Assembly (NCBI GenBank): GCA_947038195.1
Contig: CAMQVI010000008.1
Span: forward strand, 1 to 41,340
DNA length: 41,340 bases
DNA from: an uncultured Brevinema sp.
GTDB lineage: Bacteria > Spirochaetota > Brevinematia > Brevinematales > Brevinemataceae
Direction of reading: 5' to 3'
Each line of letters starts with the position of its first letter. Position 1 is the first letter of the stretch. The notes below the pieces were generated by a model. That model made no database searches and had not been told where the DNA came from. It saw only the letters and a program-made list of their open reading frames with translations. The position numbers were made by a program, and so were the translations under genes. This document shows, piece by piece, positions 32,642-41,340 of this stretch.

Positions 32642-33814
32642 TTATTGTAAATGAGGGGGGAGATTGTCTGTTGTAATAGTATCTGTTGCACATAATACTA
32701 CAGCAGTTTCTATGGCATTCTGTAATTCTCTAATATTTCCTCTCCAAGGGTATTCTATAAATTTTCTCAAAACTAAAGGATCAAAATGAGAAATATTTTT
32801 ATGATATTTTTGACTTGTTGTTTCTAAAAAATGAGAAGCCAGTACAGGAATATCCTCTACTCTTTCTCTTAAAGGGGGAATAGTAATTTCGACAACATTT
32901 AATCTGTAATAAAGGTCTTCTCTAAAAGTGCCGTTGGAAATGGCTTGCTTAAGATCTTTATTAGTGGCTGTGATAATCCTTATATCTGTGGTTAGTGTTT
33001 CTTCTCCGCCCACTCTTTCAAACTCTTTTTCTTGGAGTACTCTCAATAGCTTAATTTGTACTTGGAGGCTGATATCTCCTATTTCATCTAAAAAAATAGT
33101 CCCCCCAGCTGCCCTTTCAAAACGGCCCTTTCTCCTAGTTGTAGCCCCTGTAAATGCTCCTTTTTCATGTCCAAACAACTCGCTTTCCAATAAAGTTTCG
33201 GGTAAAGCCCCACAATGCACCTTAATGAAGGGTTCTTTAGCTCTTTCACTATTTTCATGGATAGCTGTAGCAAATATTTCTTTACCCACACCACTTTCCC
33301 CTAAGAGAAGAACAGTGGCATCCGTAGGAGCGACTTGTTTGGCAATATTAAAAGCTTTGTTCAAGGAAGAAGAGTTTCCAATGATAGTTTGAAACCCTTT
33401 CCTCTCATCTATTCTTTCTTCTAATTCTTGGGTGTGCTTCTGCATAGAGATACTAGAAATTGCTCTGTCTATTAATAAGAATAATTTATCTAAATGAACG
33501 GGCTTTGTAAGGAAGTCATATGCTCCCAATTTCATTGCATTAATAGCATCATCTAGACCAGCGTGTCCCGTAAGCATAATAATAGGGATGTGAGGGTATT
33601 TTTTTTTAGCTGCTTTTAAAAAATCAATACCACTTAGCTCAGGCATTTTAACATCACAAATAACAATATCTGGAAGGAACAAGCTTAGTTTTTCTAATCC
33701 TTGCTTCCCATTGTCAGCACTTTGGACATCATAACCTTCCCCTTTAAGGGCTAAAATCAATCCTCCACGAATATTTTCCTCATCATCAATAACTAAAATC
33801 ATTTTTTTGGACAT
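32642..33814 (-). CDS. NtrC-type response regulator lacking the DNA-binding domain
   Basis: The receiver domain (1-115) has D10-D11, phospho-acceptor D54, T82 and K104. The AAA+ domain (about 143-375) has Walker A GESGVGKE (172-179), the sigma-54 contact loop GAFTGA (219-224) and Walker B GTIFLDEIGD (238-247). Members normally add a Fis-type helix-turn-helix of about 60 residues; here the protein ends at 390, just after DNLPPHLQ, and no such domain follows before the terminator. Helicobacter FlgR, which also lacks it, activates sigma-54 flagellar genes without binding an enhancer; a similar role here is inferred. A histidine kinase and rpoN are not in the window. AGAGAG precedes the ATG. Confidence 0.92.
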   Translation of the reverse strand: MSKKMILVIDDEENIRGGLILALKGEGYDVQSADNGKQGLEKLSLFLPDIVICDVKMPELSGIDFLKAAKKKYPHIPIIMLTGHAGLDDAINAMKLGAYDFLTKPVHLDKLFLLIDRAISSISMQKHTQELEERIDERKGFQTIIGNSSSLNKAFNIAKQVAPTDATVLLLGESGVGKEIFATAIHENSERAKEPFIKVHCGALPETLLESELFGHEKGAFTGATTRRKGRFERAAGGTIFLDEIGDISLQVQIKLLRVLQEKEFERVGGEETLTTDIRIITATNKDLKQAISNGTFREDLYYRLNVVEITIPPLRERVEDIPVLASHFLETTSQKYHKNISHFDPLVLRKFIEYPWRGNIRELQNAIETAVVLCATDTITTDNLPPHLQ

Positions 33815-33901
33815 TTTGGACTCTCTTTTTGCTGTTTTTAAAAACTTTTAATTTATTTAACTAGATTCTCTAATTGAATAACGTTTTTGAGTTATCGTTT
33901 T

Positions 33902-33930
33902 AGTATAGGGTAAATCTATCTAAAAATCAA
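33902..33930 (-). promoter_or_regulatory. Sigma-70 promoter of the NtrC-type gene
   Basis: On the minus strand TTGATT (33930-33925), 17 bp, TATACT (33907-33902). Both boxes are identical to those of the divergent murD promoter. Confidence 0.6.
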
Positions 33931-33961
33931 GCACTTAGGGGGTTTTTGGATATAAATATGT

Positions 33962-33990
33962 TTGATTTTTAAAGGTAAATATAGTATACT
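33962..33990 (+). promoter_or_regulatory. Sigma-70 promoter of murD
   Basis: TTGATT (33962-33967), 17 bp, TATACT (33985-33990). The expected start near 33997 lies after the in-frame ATG at 33993, which rules that codon out as the translation start. Confidence 0.65.
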
Positions 33991-34019
33991 ATATGCAATT
34001 AAGTAAGGGAGAGGAGTTT

Positions 34020-35357
34020 GTGTATTTAATACTTGGTTTTACAAAAAAAACTTCTTATATTTTAGCTAGATATTTGCTAAAAAATCAAGACATCCCTCTA
34101 ATAATTGCCGATCAAAGAAAAACGATAGAGCAAGAAGAGCTACTTCGTGAATTAATGACTCTTGGGGTGGTTTACGATGAGCTTAAAAATCAAGATCTAA
34201 GTTTGCTTGATAAATACCCTATATCTAAGGTGTTTCTTAGTCCTGGAGTCCCTCGTTCTATCCCCTTAGTGCAAAAAGCCTTGGATTTAGGGATAGAAGT
34301 TTTAAATGATATAGAATATTTTTATAGACTTTTCCCGAATAGGACTTATGTAGCCATAACGGGAACAGACGGTAAAACGACCGTTACCACTTGGTTGGGG
34401 GAAGTTTTAGAGAGAGAAAGAAAGGTGGTTTTAGTAGGAAATATAGGGAACCCTATTTTTGATTGCGCTGATAAAGTATATGATGATTATATATTCCTTG
34501 TAGAAATGTCTAGTTTTCAGCTAGAGTCTATTTCTACTTTCAAACCCAATATTGCCCTTATTACGAATATTAACGAAGACCATTTGGATCGTTATAAGAG
34601 TATGGATGATTACGCTCATACCAAAAAAAGGATTTTTCTAAATCAAAATGCTACTGATACGGCTATTATTAATAGCGATGATGAGTATAGCTCTTCTTTT
34701 TTAAAGGATATTAAATCTAAAAAATATTTCTTTTCTTTGAAAAAAGAAGTAGATTTAAGCTATAAAGATAGTAGTCTTTGGGTAGTAAAAGAAAAGTTTT
34801 TTAATACCCAAAAACTAAAAATGAAAGGCTTTCATAATATCCAAAATGCTCTTACTGTTATAGCGGTAGCTAAGAATTTGGGTGTGGATGATATATATAT
34901 TAAAGAGGGCTTAGAACACTTCAAAGGTGTTCCCCATCGATTACAGTATCTTGGAGAATATAAAGGAAGAAAATTTTATAATGATTCCAAAGCTACTACA
35001 GCTCAAGCGGTAGCATTAGCTCTTACTGCCTTTGATGAGCCTGTTATATTACTGGCTGGGGGGCGTTCTAAGTCTATTGATTTCAAACCTCTTAAACATA
35101 AGATACAAGAAAAAACAAAAAGAGTATTTCTTTTTGGAGAAATGGCTGAAGAATTACAAAAATCTTGGGAACTTAAAAAAGATGATGTTTTTTCAAGCAT
35201 GAAAGAGGCTTTTAAAGGAGCCTTAGATAGCTCGGAGATTGGGGATACTATTCTTTTGTCCCCTGGTGGAGCGTCTTTTGATGCCTATACCTCCTATGAG
35301 GAGAGAGGTGACCATTTTATAAGCTTAGTAAACAGTTATAAAATAAAAAATAATTAA
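34020..35357 (+). CDS. murD: UDP-MurNAc-L-alanine:D-glutamate ligase
   Basis: MurD adds D-glutamate to UDP-MurNAc-L-alanine. The 445-residue protein shows LSPGVPRSIPLV, the ATP loop ITGTDGKTTVTTWLG (115-121 core), VEMSSFQLE, NINEDHLDRYKSMDDY with the carbamylated-lysine segment AHTKKRIF, KGVPHRLQYLG, NDSKATTAQAV and LLSPGGASFDAYTSYEERGDHF. The order of motifs is that of MurD. I chose the GTG at 34020: it follows AGGGAG by 8 nt, and the upstream ATG precedes the predicted transcription start. It stands alone, away from murE. Confidence 0.93.
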   Translation: MYLILGFTKKTSYILARYLLKNQDIPLIIADQRKTIEQEELLRELMTLGVVYDELKNQDLSLLDKYPISKVFLSPGVPRSIPLVQKALDLGIEVLNDIEYFYRLFPNRTYVAITGTDGKTTVTTWLGEVLERERKVVLVGNIGNPIFDCADKVYDDYIFLVEMSSFQLESISTFKPNIALITNINEDHLDRYKSMDDYAHTKKRIFLNQNATDTAIINSDDEYSSSFLKDIKSKKYFFSLKKEVDLSYKDSSLWVVKEKFFNTQKLKMKGFHNIQNALTVIAVAKNLGVDDIYIKEGLEHFKGVPHRLQYLGEYKGRKFYNDSKATTAQAVALALTAFDEPVILLAGGRSKSIDFKPLKHKIQEKTKRVFLFGEMAEELQKSWELKKDDVFSSMKEAFKGALDSSEIGDTILLSPGGASFDAYTSYEERGDHFISLVNSYKIKNN

Positions 35358-35447
35358 AATAAGAATCCTTTATGATGGCAAAGGACTTATAGTATGATAG
35401 GGGCCATGTATAAAAATCAGGCTATTCATCACATTTAGGAGAAAATC

Positions 35448-36953
35448 ATGATCAAACCTTTTGCTAGATTTTTGTTATGTAGTGTATTGGTATGTATAGG
35501 AAGTAATTCTTTTGGTCAAGAACTACCAAAAAGTCTATTTCCCAATCAACAGCTACAAGATATAACAACCTTGCTACAAAATAAGAATGAAAATATGCCC
35601 ATTGCTTTTGAAACGGGCTCTATTACTAATGAGTGGACACTAATAGATGCTGTTGCTTTAGCAGCACAAAAAAATCTGGAATTAGCGCAGTCAAAAAAAG
35701 ATTTAGACAGTGCAAAATCCTTATACACAGGTTCTATTCAAGATTTCTATGTGCCTCAAGTGGGCGTTTCTTTAGGAGCAAGTTTTACAACCAATTTTGG
35801 AGGCACAAGTATTGGAAGCACAAGTCCAATGGGCGAGGGTTTTTCCATGGATTATACCTTGCCCTCACTTACAATATCCAAAACTATATTTAGTGGGATG
35901 AGAAATTTTTATTCTCACCGTATTGCCAAAGAAAACTATCTCAACGCTCAAAATGTCTACACGAATAAAGTAAGAGAAATTATTTTTGAAACGGCATCTC
36001 GTTACTACAATCAATTCCTTAAACAAGAAGAGGTTAACGTTGCAATAGAACGTCTAAAACAACTACAAGACCAATTAACACAAGCTCAAATTAATTTTCA
36101 AAACGGTAGAGTATCTGATTATGATGTATCCCTATCTCTTTCCCAATTTTATGCTGCTCAACCCACCTTTTATACAGCTGAAAAAAATAGATTGTTTGCC
36201 CAAGAAGATTTTTATCGCTATATAGGTTATAAACCAGAACCTGATACTGTTGTATATCTTAAGGGAGAGCTTTTACAAGTTACCAATGTGGAATTTTCTG
36301 AATTTGATGAAGAAGAGTCTTTGAACTATATTTTCACCAATGATACTATTTTAGCTAACCTTAGAGCAGCAGCAAACAACGCTAAGAGTCAAAAAGGGCT
36401 AGAAAATGCGGCGAGGCTCCCTACATTAGATGTAGGATTCTTCTACAATCCTTCTCTGGGAGGAGATAAAACAATCGCTAATTTTTCAGAAGCTAAGTAT
36501 AGAGGTTCTTATGGAGTCCAAGCATCTCTTCAAATTCCTATTATAGAGTGGATTCCTGGAACAGGGGTGGCTACTCGTGTGAAGGCAGCTGAAGCTACTG
36601 CTCAAAAATCTCAAATAGCTTTATTGGATGCAGAAGAGCAAAAATTATTAGAAGTAAAAAACAATCTTTTGAGTATTAGAGAACTAGGTCAAAGTGTAGA
36701 CGCTTTCAGAATTAGTGAAGAAAGTGCTCTGAGAGCTTCGGAAATAGCTAGAGCTCAATATCAATTTGGTCGAATTTCTCTATTAGAGCTTAACCAAGCT
36801 CAAGTGGACTATATAGATACCAAAAGAAACCTTCTAAATGCTGTTTACAATGAATTAGTTTCAAAATTAACCTTACAGGTTTCTATTAATAAACTTCCTT
36901 CTTTCTTGGAAGAGGTCGAAAAAATACAAAATAATTCTATGGCTTCAGAGTAG
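35448..36953 (+). CDS. TolC-family outer membrane efflux protein
   Basis: This 501-residue protein has a signal peptide (MIKPFARFLLCSVLVCIGSNSFGQ) and then two OEP repeats of long amphipathic helices and beta strands. Typical pieces are LIDAVALAAQKNLELAQSKKDLDSAKS and, in the second half, RASEIARAQYQFGRISLLELNQAQVDYIDTKRNLLNAVYNEL. It would form the trimeric outer membrane channel and periplasmic tunnel of the pump encoded by the next two genes. AGGAG lies 6 nt before the ATG. The adaptor gene starts 17 nt after its stop. No regulator is adjacent. Confidence 0.9.
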   Translation: MIKPFARFLLCSVLVCIGSNSFGQELPKSLFPNQQLQDITTLLQNKNENMPIAFETGSITNEWTLIDAVALAAQKNLELAQSKKDLDSAKSLYTGSIQDFYVPQVGVSLGASFTTNFGGTSIGSTSPMGEGFSMDYTLPSLTISKTIFSGMRNFYSHRIAKENYLNAQNVYTNKVREIIFETASRYYNQFLKQEEVNVAIERLKQLQDQLTQAQINFQNGRVSDYDVSLSLSQFYAAQPTFYTAEKNRLFAQEDFYRYIGYKPEPDTVVYLKGELLQVTNVEFSEFDEEESLNYIFTNDTILANLRAAANNAKSQKGLENAARLPTLDVGFFYNPSLGGDKTIANFSEAKYRGSYGVQASLQIPIIEWIPGTGVATRVKAAEATAQKSQIALLDAEEQKLLEVKNNLLSIRELGQSVDAFRISEESALRASEIARAQYQFGRISLLELNQAQVDYIDTKRNLLNAVYNELVSKLTLQVSINKLPSFLEEVEKIQNNSMASE

Positions 36954-36969
36954 GTTAAGGGGATAATAC

Positions 36970-37911
36970 ATGAAAAGTAAAATAATAATAACAGTTGTTA
37001 TTGTAGGAATAGTAGGGCTTTTTGTCTACCGTTTTAAAGGGCCTAAAGCTGATAAAACAGAAATTGATAGACGAACAACGGTATTAGTGCAAAAAGCTGA
37101 GCCCACCAAGTTACAACGATTTTTAGATTTATACGGTGAATTGAAAGCTGAAAATGAAGTTTCTGTAACTTCACCTGTTAGTGGTAAAGTATTAAGATTT
37201 AATCGTTTAGAAGGTGAAAGAGTATTGAGAAATCAAGCTGTTGTATCTATAGATAGATTTGAAGTAGGAGCGCGTTATGCACCTGCTCCAGTTACTAGCC
37301 CTGTTTCTGGAGTTGTAACACGTATTCTAGTCTCCGAAGGAGAAGATGTCACCATGGGTACTGCTGTAGCTATGGTGGGTAACGTCAAGGTATTAGAAGC
37401 TGAAATACAAGTACCAGAATCTTATGCTCCCGAGGTAAAGATAGGACAAAAAGTATACTTTAAAACAAGAGCGGTACCTGATCGTACCTTTGAGGGTAAA
37501 ATCACTCGTAGAGACCTTTCTCTCAATCCTGCTACTCGCTCCCTTATGGTGAGGGCTAAAATCCCTAATGCTGATAATGTTTTATTTTCTGGTATTTTTG
37601 CAGAAAGTTATATATTTATTGAAGAAGTAACGAATGTATACGTTGTTCCAGAATCTGCTTTAGCTAAAACCAAAGAAGGACAAGATGCTATCTTTATTAA
37701 TGAAAATGAAGTTGCCGTTCTTAGACCTGTAACTATATCTTTAAGATATAGAGATAAAGTGGCTATTTCTGAAGGTGTTAGCGAAGGCGAAGAGATGATC
37801 GTTTTTGGACGTGAATATCTTAGTGATGGCGCTCCTATTCGTCCCTTACAAGAAACTATAGAAAACACTTCTATAAAAAGTACTAATACTGAAGTCCTTC
37901 AAGATAGTTAA
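36970..37911 (+). CDS. RND efflux periplasmic adaptor (HlyD/MFP family)
   Basis: This 313-residue protein has an N-terminal membrane anchor (KIIITVVIVGIVGLFVYRF). The lipoyl-like half-motifs VTSPVSGKVLRFNRLEGERV and VTSPVSGVVTRILVSEGEDV follow, then a beta-barrel domain (LEAEIQVPESYAPEVKIGQ, RRDLSLNPATRSLMVRAKIPN) and a membrane-proximal domain (VYVVPESALA). The hairpin between the lipoyl halves is very short, so contact with TolC must be limited. It bridges the RND pump and the outer membrane channel encoded on either side. GGGG precedes the ATG by 8 nt. Confidence 0.92.
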   Translation: MKSKIIITVVIVGIVGLFVYRFKGPKADKTEIDRRTTVLVQKAEPTKLQRFLDLYGELKAENEVSVTSPVSGKVLRFNRLEGERVLRNQAVVSIDRFEVGARYAPAPVTSPVSGVVTRILVSEGEDVTMGTAVAMVGNVKVLEAEIQVPESYAPEVKIGQKVYFKTRAVPDRTFEGKITRRDLSLNPATRSLMVRAKIPNADNVLFSGIFAESYIFIEEVTNVYVVPESALAKTKEGQDAIFINENEVAVLRPVTISLRYRDKVAISEGVSEGEEMIVFGREYLSDGAPIRPLQETIENTSIKSTNTEVLQDS

Positions 37912-37944
37912 GTATAGATTTATGAAAGATAAAGGAGACTATAT

Positions 37945-40900
37945 ATGTCCATTATAGAAATATCCGTTAGAAAGCCTGTTGCAATGTCTATGCTTTTACT
38001 TATCGTTATGGCAGTAGGTATGTTTGCTTGGTTAAAACTCCCTGTGGATTTCCTTCCTGATATTGAGTCTCCTGTTCTTACAGTGAGTACAGACTATACA
38101 GGGGCTGGGCCTGAGGAAGTGGAAGTGTCCGTCACGAGACCTTTAGAAAATGTTCTTTCTACGGTAGAAGATATAGATCAAATCACCTCTACTTCTATGG
38201 AAGGAAACTCTACTATAAGCCTTGAATTTGCTTGGGGAGCTGATTTAGACCTAGCTATGTTCAATGTTAGAGAAAAAATCGATATTGTTAGAAATAATCT
38301 TCCTGATGAAGCGGATGCCCCTTTAATATTTAAATTTTCTACTGATCTAATCCCTGTTATGGGGATTTTGTTAGCAGGGATTGATGATCTTGCTACAGCC
38401 TATGACCTTGCGGAAAACCAAATAAAAAAATCTTTAGAACAAATACCTGGAGTTGGACAAGTAGATGTGAGTGGTGGTATTCAATCTGAAGTACACATAG
38501 AACTCACCCAAAATAGATTGCAGGCTTATAATCTGGATGCAGAAACGATAGCTCAAATTGTCGGCGTTAATGATGTCACAACAGCTGGTGGTTATGTTTA
38601 TCAAGGCTCTTATAAATTTGGTGTTCGTACCGATGGAGAGCTTAAAAATTTAGAAGATTTTAGAAATATTGTTGTTGATTATAGAGATAATACTCCTATT
38701 TTTCTAAAGGATGTGGCAGAGATCTATTATGGAGGAAACGAAGATAATTCTCTTAGATTTGTTGCTGGACCAGGAATAGAAGACGAGTCTCTCACGAAAG
38801 CAGGTCGCGGTGCTGTGGTTATTGAAATCACCAAATCCTCTGGTGCTAATACAGTGGAAGTAGAAAAAGCAGTGCAAAAACACTTGGTAGAATTGAAAAA
38901 AACTTTACCATCTTCTGTTACTATAACAGAAATGTATAATACAGCAGAATCGATCAGAGATTCTTTAGCAAATGTTTCTTCTTCTGCTACACAGGGAGGG
39001 CTTTTTGCCCTTCTTATCATCTTCTTTTATCTCTGGGACTGGAGATCTTTACTTGTTATTGGACTTTCTATCCCCACCTCTATTATTACTACTTTTATTG
39101 CTATGTATGCGGCTGACACTAGTTTCAATGTTATTTCGATGGCTGGTTTGACTCTTGCCATAGGAATGATGGTAGATTCGTCTATTGTGGTATTAGAAAA
39201 TGTCTTTCGGCATAGGGCGGAGGGGCAAGGTAAATATGCTGCCTCCATAAATGGTGCCCAAGAGGTAGGTTTAGCTATTAGTGCTTCTACTTTTACAACT
39301 ATTGCCGTGTTTGTTCCTATTCTTTTTGTGGAAGGAATCATGGCACAACTTTTTAAAGATCTAGTTGTTACTGTAGTTGTAGGATTGTTATCATCTTTAG
39401 TTATTTCTATTACTTTAGTTCCTATGCTTTGTTCTATCCTTATTAAGGATGTTCACATGGAAGGATTTGATGCAGCTGATGAAGAAGATATTATCCCTGA
39501 ATACAAACGTCAAAATATGCGTTTTAATGATAGAGTACTCCATGATGTCGATGTTGTTTATAAGCACGGATTGGAATGGTGTATTAAGCGTAAAAAGTTA
39601 GTGGTAATAGGTGGAAATCTTGTTGTTATTGCCTTAGTAATGTTTTTTGGCAGTATTATGGCTAAAGAATATATGCCTCCTTCAGATGATGGTGAAATCA
39701 CTATTAATCTTACTTACCCTTTGGGGACTCGTTATGAATACAACGAATCTCTTTCTCGTGAAATATTAAAAGATGTAAGAGTGGCTATAGGGGATGATAT
39801 TATTGAGAATATTAGCCTTGCAGTAAAACAGAAAAATGGTCATTTTGGGAGTGCTTTAGATCACAAAACAAAGATGAGAGTGTCTCTTGTTTCCCGTGCC
39901 GATAGAAATGAAGATGTTAATCAAGTTGTTTCAAGAATACGCCCCATTTTAGCAAAATACCCCGTACAAAATTATATCTCTACAGGCGGGGGAATGGGTG
40001 GTGGCGGTGGTGAACCTATCGCAATCGAAGTTCAAGGTAATGATTTAGATGTTATTGACAAAGTGGCTTCTCAGCTTATAGGGCTTATGGGAGATATTGA
40101 AGGAATAGAAAACCCTCGTAATACTTCTGATGGTGGTGTGCCCGAAATCACTTTAAAACCAGACAGAGTATCCCTCGCAAGGGCAGGACTAAACCCTGTA
40201 GGTCTCTTTAATATTATCCGTACCGCTTTTGGGGGTCGTATAGCCACCAGAATTTTAGGAACTACTGGTAATGATATAGATGTACGTGTGCGTGTGCGTG
40301 GAGAAGATAGAACTTCTGTGGATTCTTTGTTAAATCTTAGTATTCCCACTCCTTCTGGCACTGTTCCTTTTAGAACTTTAGTAGACGCTCAGCAAGGAAC
40401 AGGACCTTCAGAGATTTTGAGATCTGATTCTACCCGTATGGTTTCTATTATGGCTGGGACCAGTGGTGTTTACGCCAAAGACGTTACAGGAGCTGTAGCG
40501 GCTATTCGTAGCCAAATACAAGAAAAAATATTTCTTCCTTCTGGGGTAAATATCGCCTTTAAGGGAGACTTTGAAGACACTCAAGAAAGTATGCTTTCCT
40601 TGGCTTTAGCCTTTATAGTATCTATTTTTATAGTGTATGCTTTGATGGCTGCTCAATTCGAATCTTATATTGCCCCTTTTGTTATTATGATATCTGTTCC
40701 TTTTGGAGCTCTAGGGTCTATGATACTTCTATTTCTTACAGGACACTCTCTTAATATGTATTCGGCTATAGGGATTGTGATTTTGGTGGGTATTGTTATT
40801 AATAACGGTATTGTACTCGTAGACTATATGAACCAATTAATGATTACCAATAGAGGAATGGATATTGATACGGTAGCGGTACAATCAGGTGTGAGACGTA

Positions 40901-41109
40901 TACGACCTGTTTGTATGACTACTTTTACCACCATTTTAGGTATGCTTCCTATGGCTTTAGGCTTAGGGGAAGGTGGAGATACTTACGCCCCTCTAGCGAC
41001 TTCTGTTATTGGAGGCTTAGTGCTTTCTACACTCTTTACCCTCTTAGTGGTTCCTACAGCCTATGCTGGTATTAGGAAACGAATTCCATTAGTTATAAGA
41101 GAAGATTAA
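37945..41109 (+). CDS. RND efflux transporter permease (AcrB-like)
   Basis: This 1054-residue inner membrane pump exports compounds using the proton gradient. It has the standard layout: helix 1 (MSMLLLIVMAVGMFAWLKL), a large periplasmic loop, helices 2-6, a second loop and helices 8-12. In helix 4 the motif reads GMMVDSSIVVLENV: D411 is kept, but the second Asp of AcrB (D407-D408) is Ser412. In helix 10 the position of AcrB Lys940 is Asn953 (GIVINNGIVLVDY). Such changes are common in RND subgroups outside the Gram-negative HAE1 type. AAGGAG precedes the ATG. Substrate is unknown. Confidence 0.93.
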   Translation: MSIIEISVRKPVAMSMLLLIVMAVGMFAWLKLPVDFLPDIESPVLTVSTDYTGAGPEEVEVSVTRPLENVLSTVEDIDQITSTSMEGNSTISLEFAWGADLDLAMFNVREKIDIVRNNLPDEADAPLIFKFSTDLIPVMGILLAGIDDLATAYDLAENQIKKSLEQIPGVGQVDVSGGIQSEVHIELTQNRLQAYNLDAETIAQIVGVNDVTTAGGYVYQGSYKFGVRTDGELKNLEDFRNIVVDYRDNTPIFLKDVAEIYYGGNEDNSLRFVAGPGIEDESLTKAGRGAVVIEITKSSGANTVEVEKAVQKHLVELKKTLPSSVTITEMYNTAESIRDSLANVSSSATQGGLFALLIIFFYLWDWRSLLVIGLSIPTSIITTFIAMYAADTSFNVISMAGLTLAIGMMVDSSIVVLENVFRHRAEGQGKYAASINGAQEVGLAISASTFTTIAVFVPILFVEGIMAQLFKDLVVTVVVGLLSSLVISITLVPMLCSILIKDVHMEGFDAADEEDIIPEYKRQNMRFNDRVLHDVDVVYKHGLEWCIKRKKLVVIGGNLVVIALVMFFGSIMAKEYMPPSDDGEITINLTYPLGTRYEYNESLSREILKDVRVAIGDDIIENISLAVKQKNGHFGSALDHKTKMRVSLVSRADRNEDVNQVVSRIRPILAKYPVQNYISTGGGMGGGGGEPIAIEVQGNDLDVIDKVASQLIGLMGDIEGIENPRNTSDGGVPEITLKPDRVSLARAGLNPVGLFNIIRTAFGGRIATRILGTTGNDIDVRVRVRGEDRTSVDSLLNLSIPTPSGTVPFRTLVDAQQGTGPSEILRSDSTRMVSIMAGTSGVYAKDVTGAVAAIRSQIQEKIFLPSGVNIAFKGDFEDTQESMLSLALAFIVSIFIVYALMAAQFESYIAPFVIMISVPFGALGSMILLFLTGHSLNMYSAIGIVILVGIVINNGIVLVDYMNQLMITNRGMDIDTVAVQSGVRRIRPVCMTTFTTILGMLPMALGLGEGGDTYAPLATSVIGGLVLSTLFTLLVVPTAYAGIRKRIPLVIRED

Positions 41110-41119
41110 TAGATTTTTA

Positions 41120-41152
41120 TTAAAAAACCCTCCATATAGGAGGGTTTTTTAA
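41120..41152 (+). terminator. Intrinsic terminator of the efflux operon
   Basis: TTA6CCCTCC (41120-41133) pairs perfectly with GGAGGGT6AA (41139-41152) around a 5-nt loop, 10 nt after the RND stop codon. Confidence 0.92.
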
Positions 41153-41340
41153 TGGAGAAAAATCATCAACAATCTCCCCCCCAAAATCTAATAATCCCAT
41201 AAAAAAATATAAAACACTCCCTTTCCGTTTATCTTTTCAAAAAAGACAATCGAATAATCCTTGACAAGAATATATAACTAATATTTTTGATAAACACTTT
41301 CAATGATTTGAGAAATCATGGTGAAGTAGTTCAAGAAAAT
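41153..41340. other. Right-edge non-coding stretch with a -35-like box and small hairpin
   Basis: I see no ORF. A TTGACA occurs at 41262-41267 but no convincing -10 box follows at 16-18 bp. ATGATTT/AAATCAT (41303-41319) forms a 7-bp hairpin with a 3-nt loop. It is probably the upstream region of a gene beyond the window. Confidence 0.4.

Noticed and set aside
33993-34019. ATG at 33993 as murD start
   Set aside because: It lies before the expected transcription start of the TTGATT-17-TATACT promoter; the GTG at 34020 has a well-placed AGGGAG.
1-41340. tRNA or rRNA genes, insertion sequences, prophage genes
   Set aside because: I saw no cloverleaf, rRNA segment, transposase, integrase or phage structural gene anywhere in the window.

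Overview
The window is AT-rich DNA (roughly one-third G+C by eye) from a spirochaete. The strongest clue is a complete FlaA, the periplasmic-flagellum sheath protein (8974-10005). Its C-terminal half and Ala/Asp-rich tail resemble Brachyspira FlaA as I remember it. TolC/RND export genes, an O-antigen-ligase-like protein and OmpL47-type beta domains point to a two-membrane cell. Genus is not resolved; a Brachyspira- or Brevinema-like lineage fits. Most genes show a clear Shine-Dalgarno sequence, and many promoters are near-consensus sigma-70 with a 17-bp spacer.

Layout. (1) 1-4290, accessory region: a TetR regulator with an operator shared with a divergent gene that leaves the window; a small secreted HNH nuclease; about 930 bp of structured non-coding DNA with a perfect TTGACA-17-TATAAT promoter, two diverged repeats and several hairpin/T-run elements; a DUF262-DUF1524 (GmrSD-type) restriction-like protein; then an AT-rich gap. 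(2) 4291-8799, housekeeping: ogt with a hairpin in its leader, then the tightly packed run gatB-coaX-amidase-GerMN protein. (3) 8974-18522, envelope and motility: flaA; on the minus strand an exporter ABC protein, a ParB-fold single-domain protein and an M1-like peptidase; on the plus strand a secreted protein of unknown role, cheW, an OmpL47-type repeat protein and a YebC-family regulator. (4) 18588-27411, information processing and wall: purine nucleoside phosphorylase, dnaE, rpsD, ruvB with a family 2 glycosyltransferase, murE. (5) 27496-32496, surface polysaccharide: DegT aminotransferase, GT4 glycosyltransferase, O-antigen ligase/polymerase, and an LpxB-related glycosyltransferase followed by an in-frame remnant of a duplicated C-terminus. 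(6) 32642-41340: an NtrC-type activator without a DNA-binding domain, murD, and a tolC-adaptor-RND efflux operon.

How the genes work together. MurE, MurD, the amidase and the GerMN protein serve peptidoglycan synthesis and remodelling. The aminotransferase, glycosyltransferases, ligase and LpxB-like protein probably build a surface glycan or glycolipid. FlaA and CheW serve motility and chemotaxis. The part least explained by known families is 1184-2061, where a consensus promoter on the minus strand transcribes structured DNA with no ORF for about 550 nt before the HNH nuclease gene.
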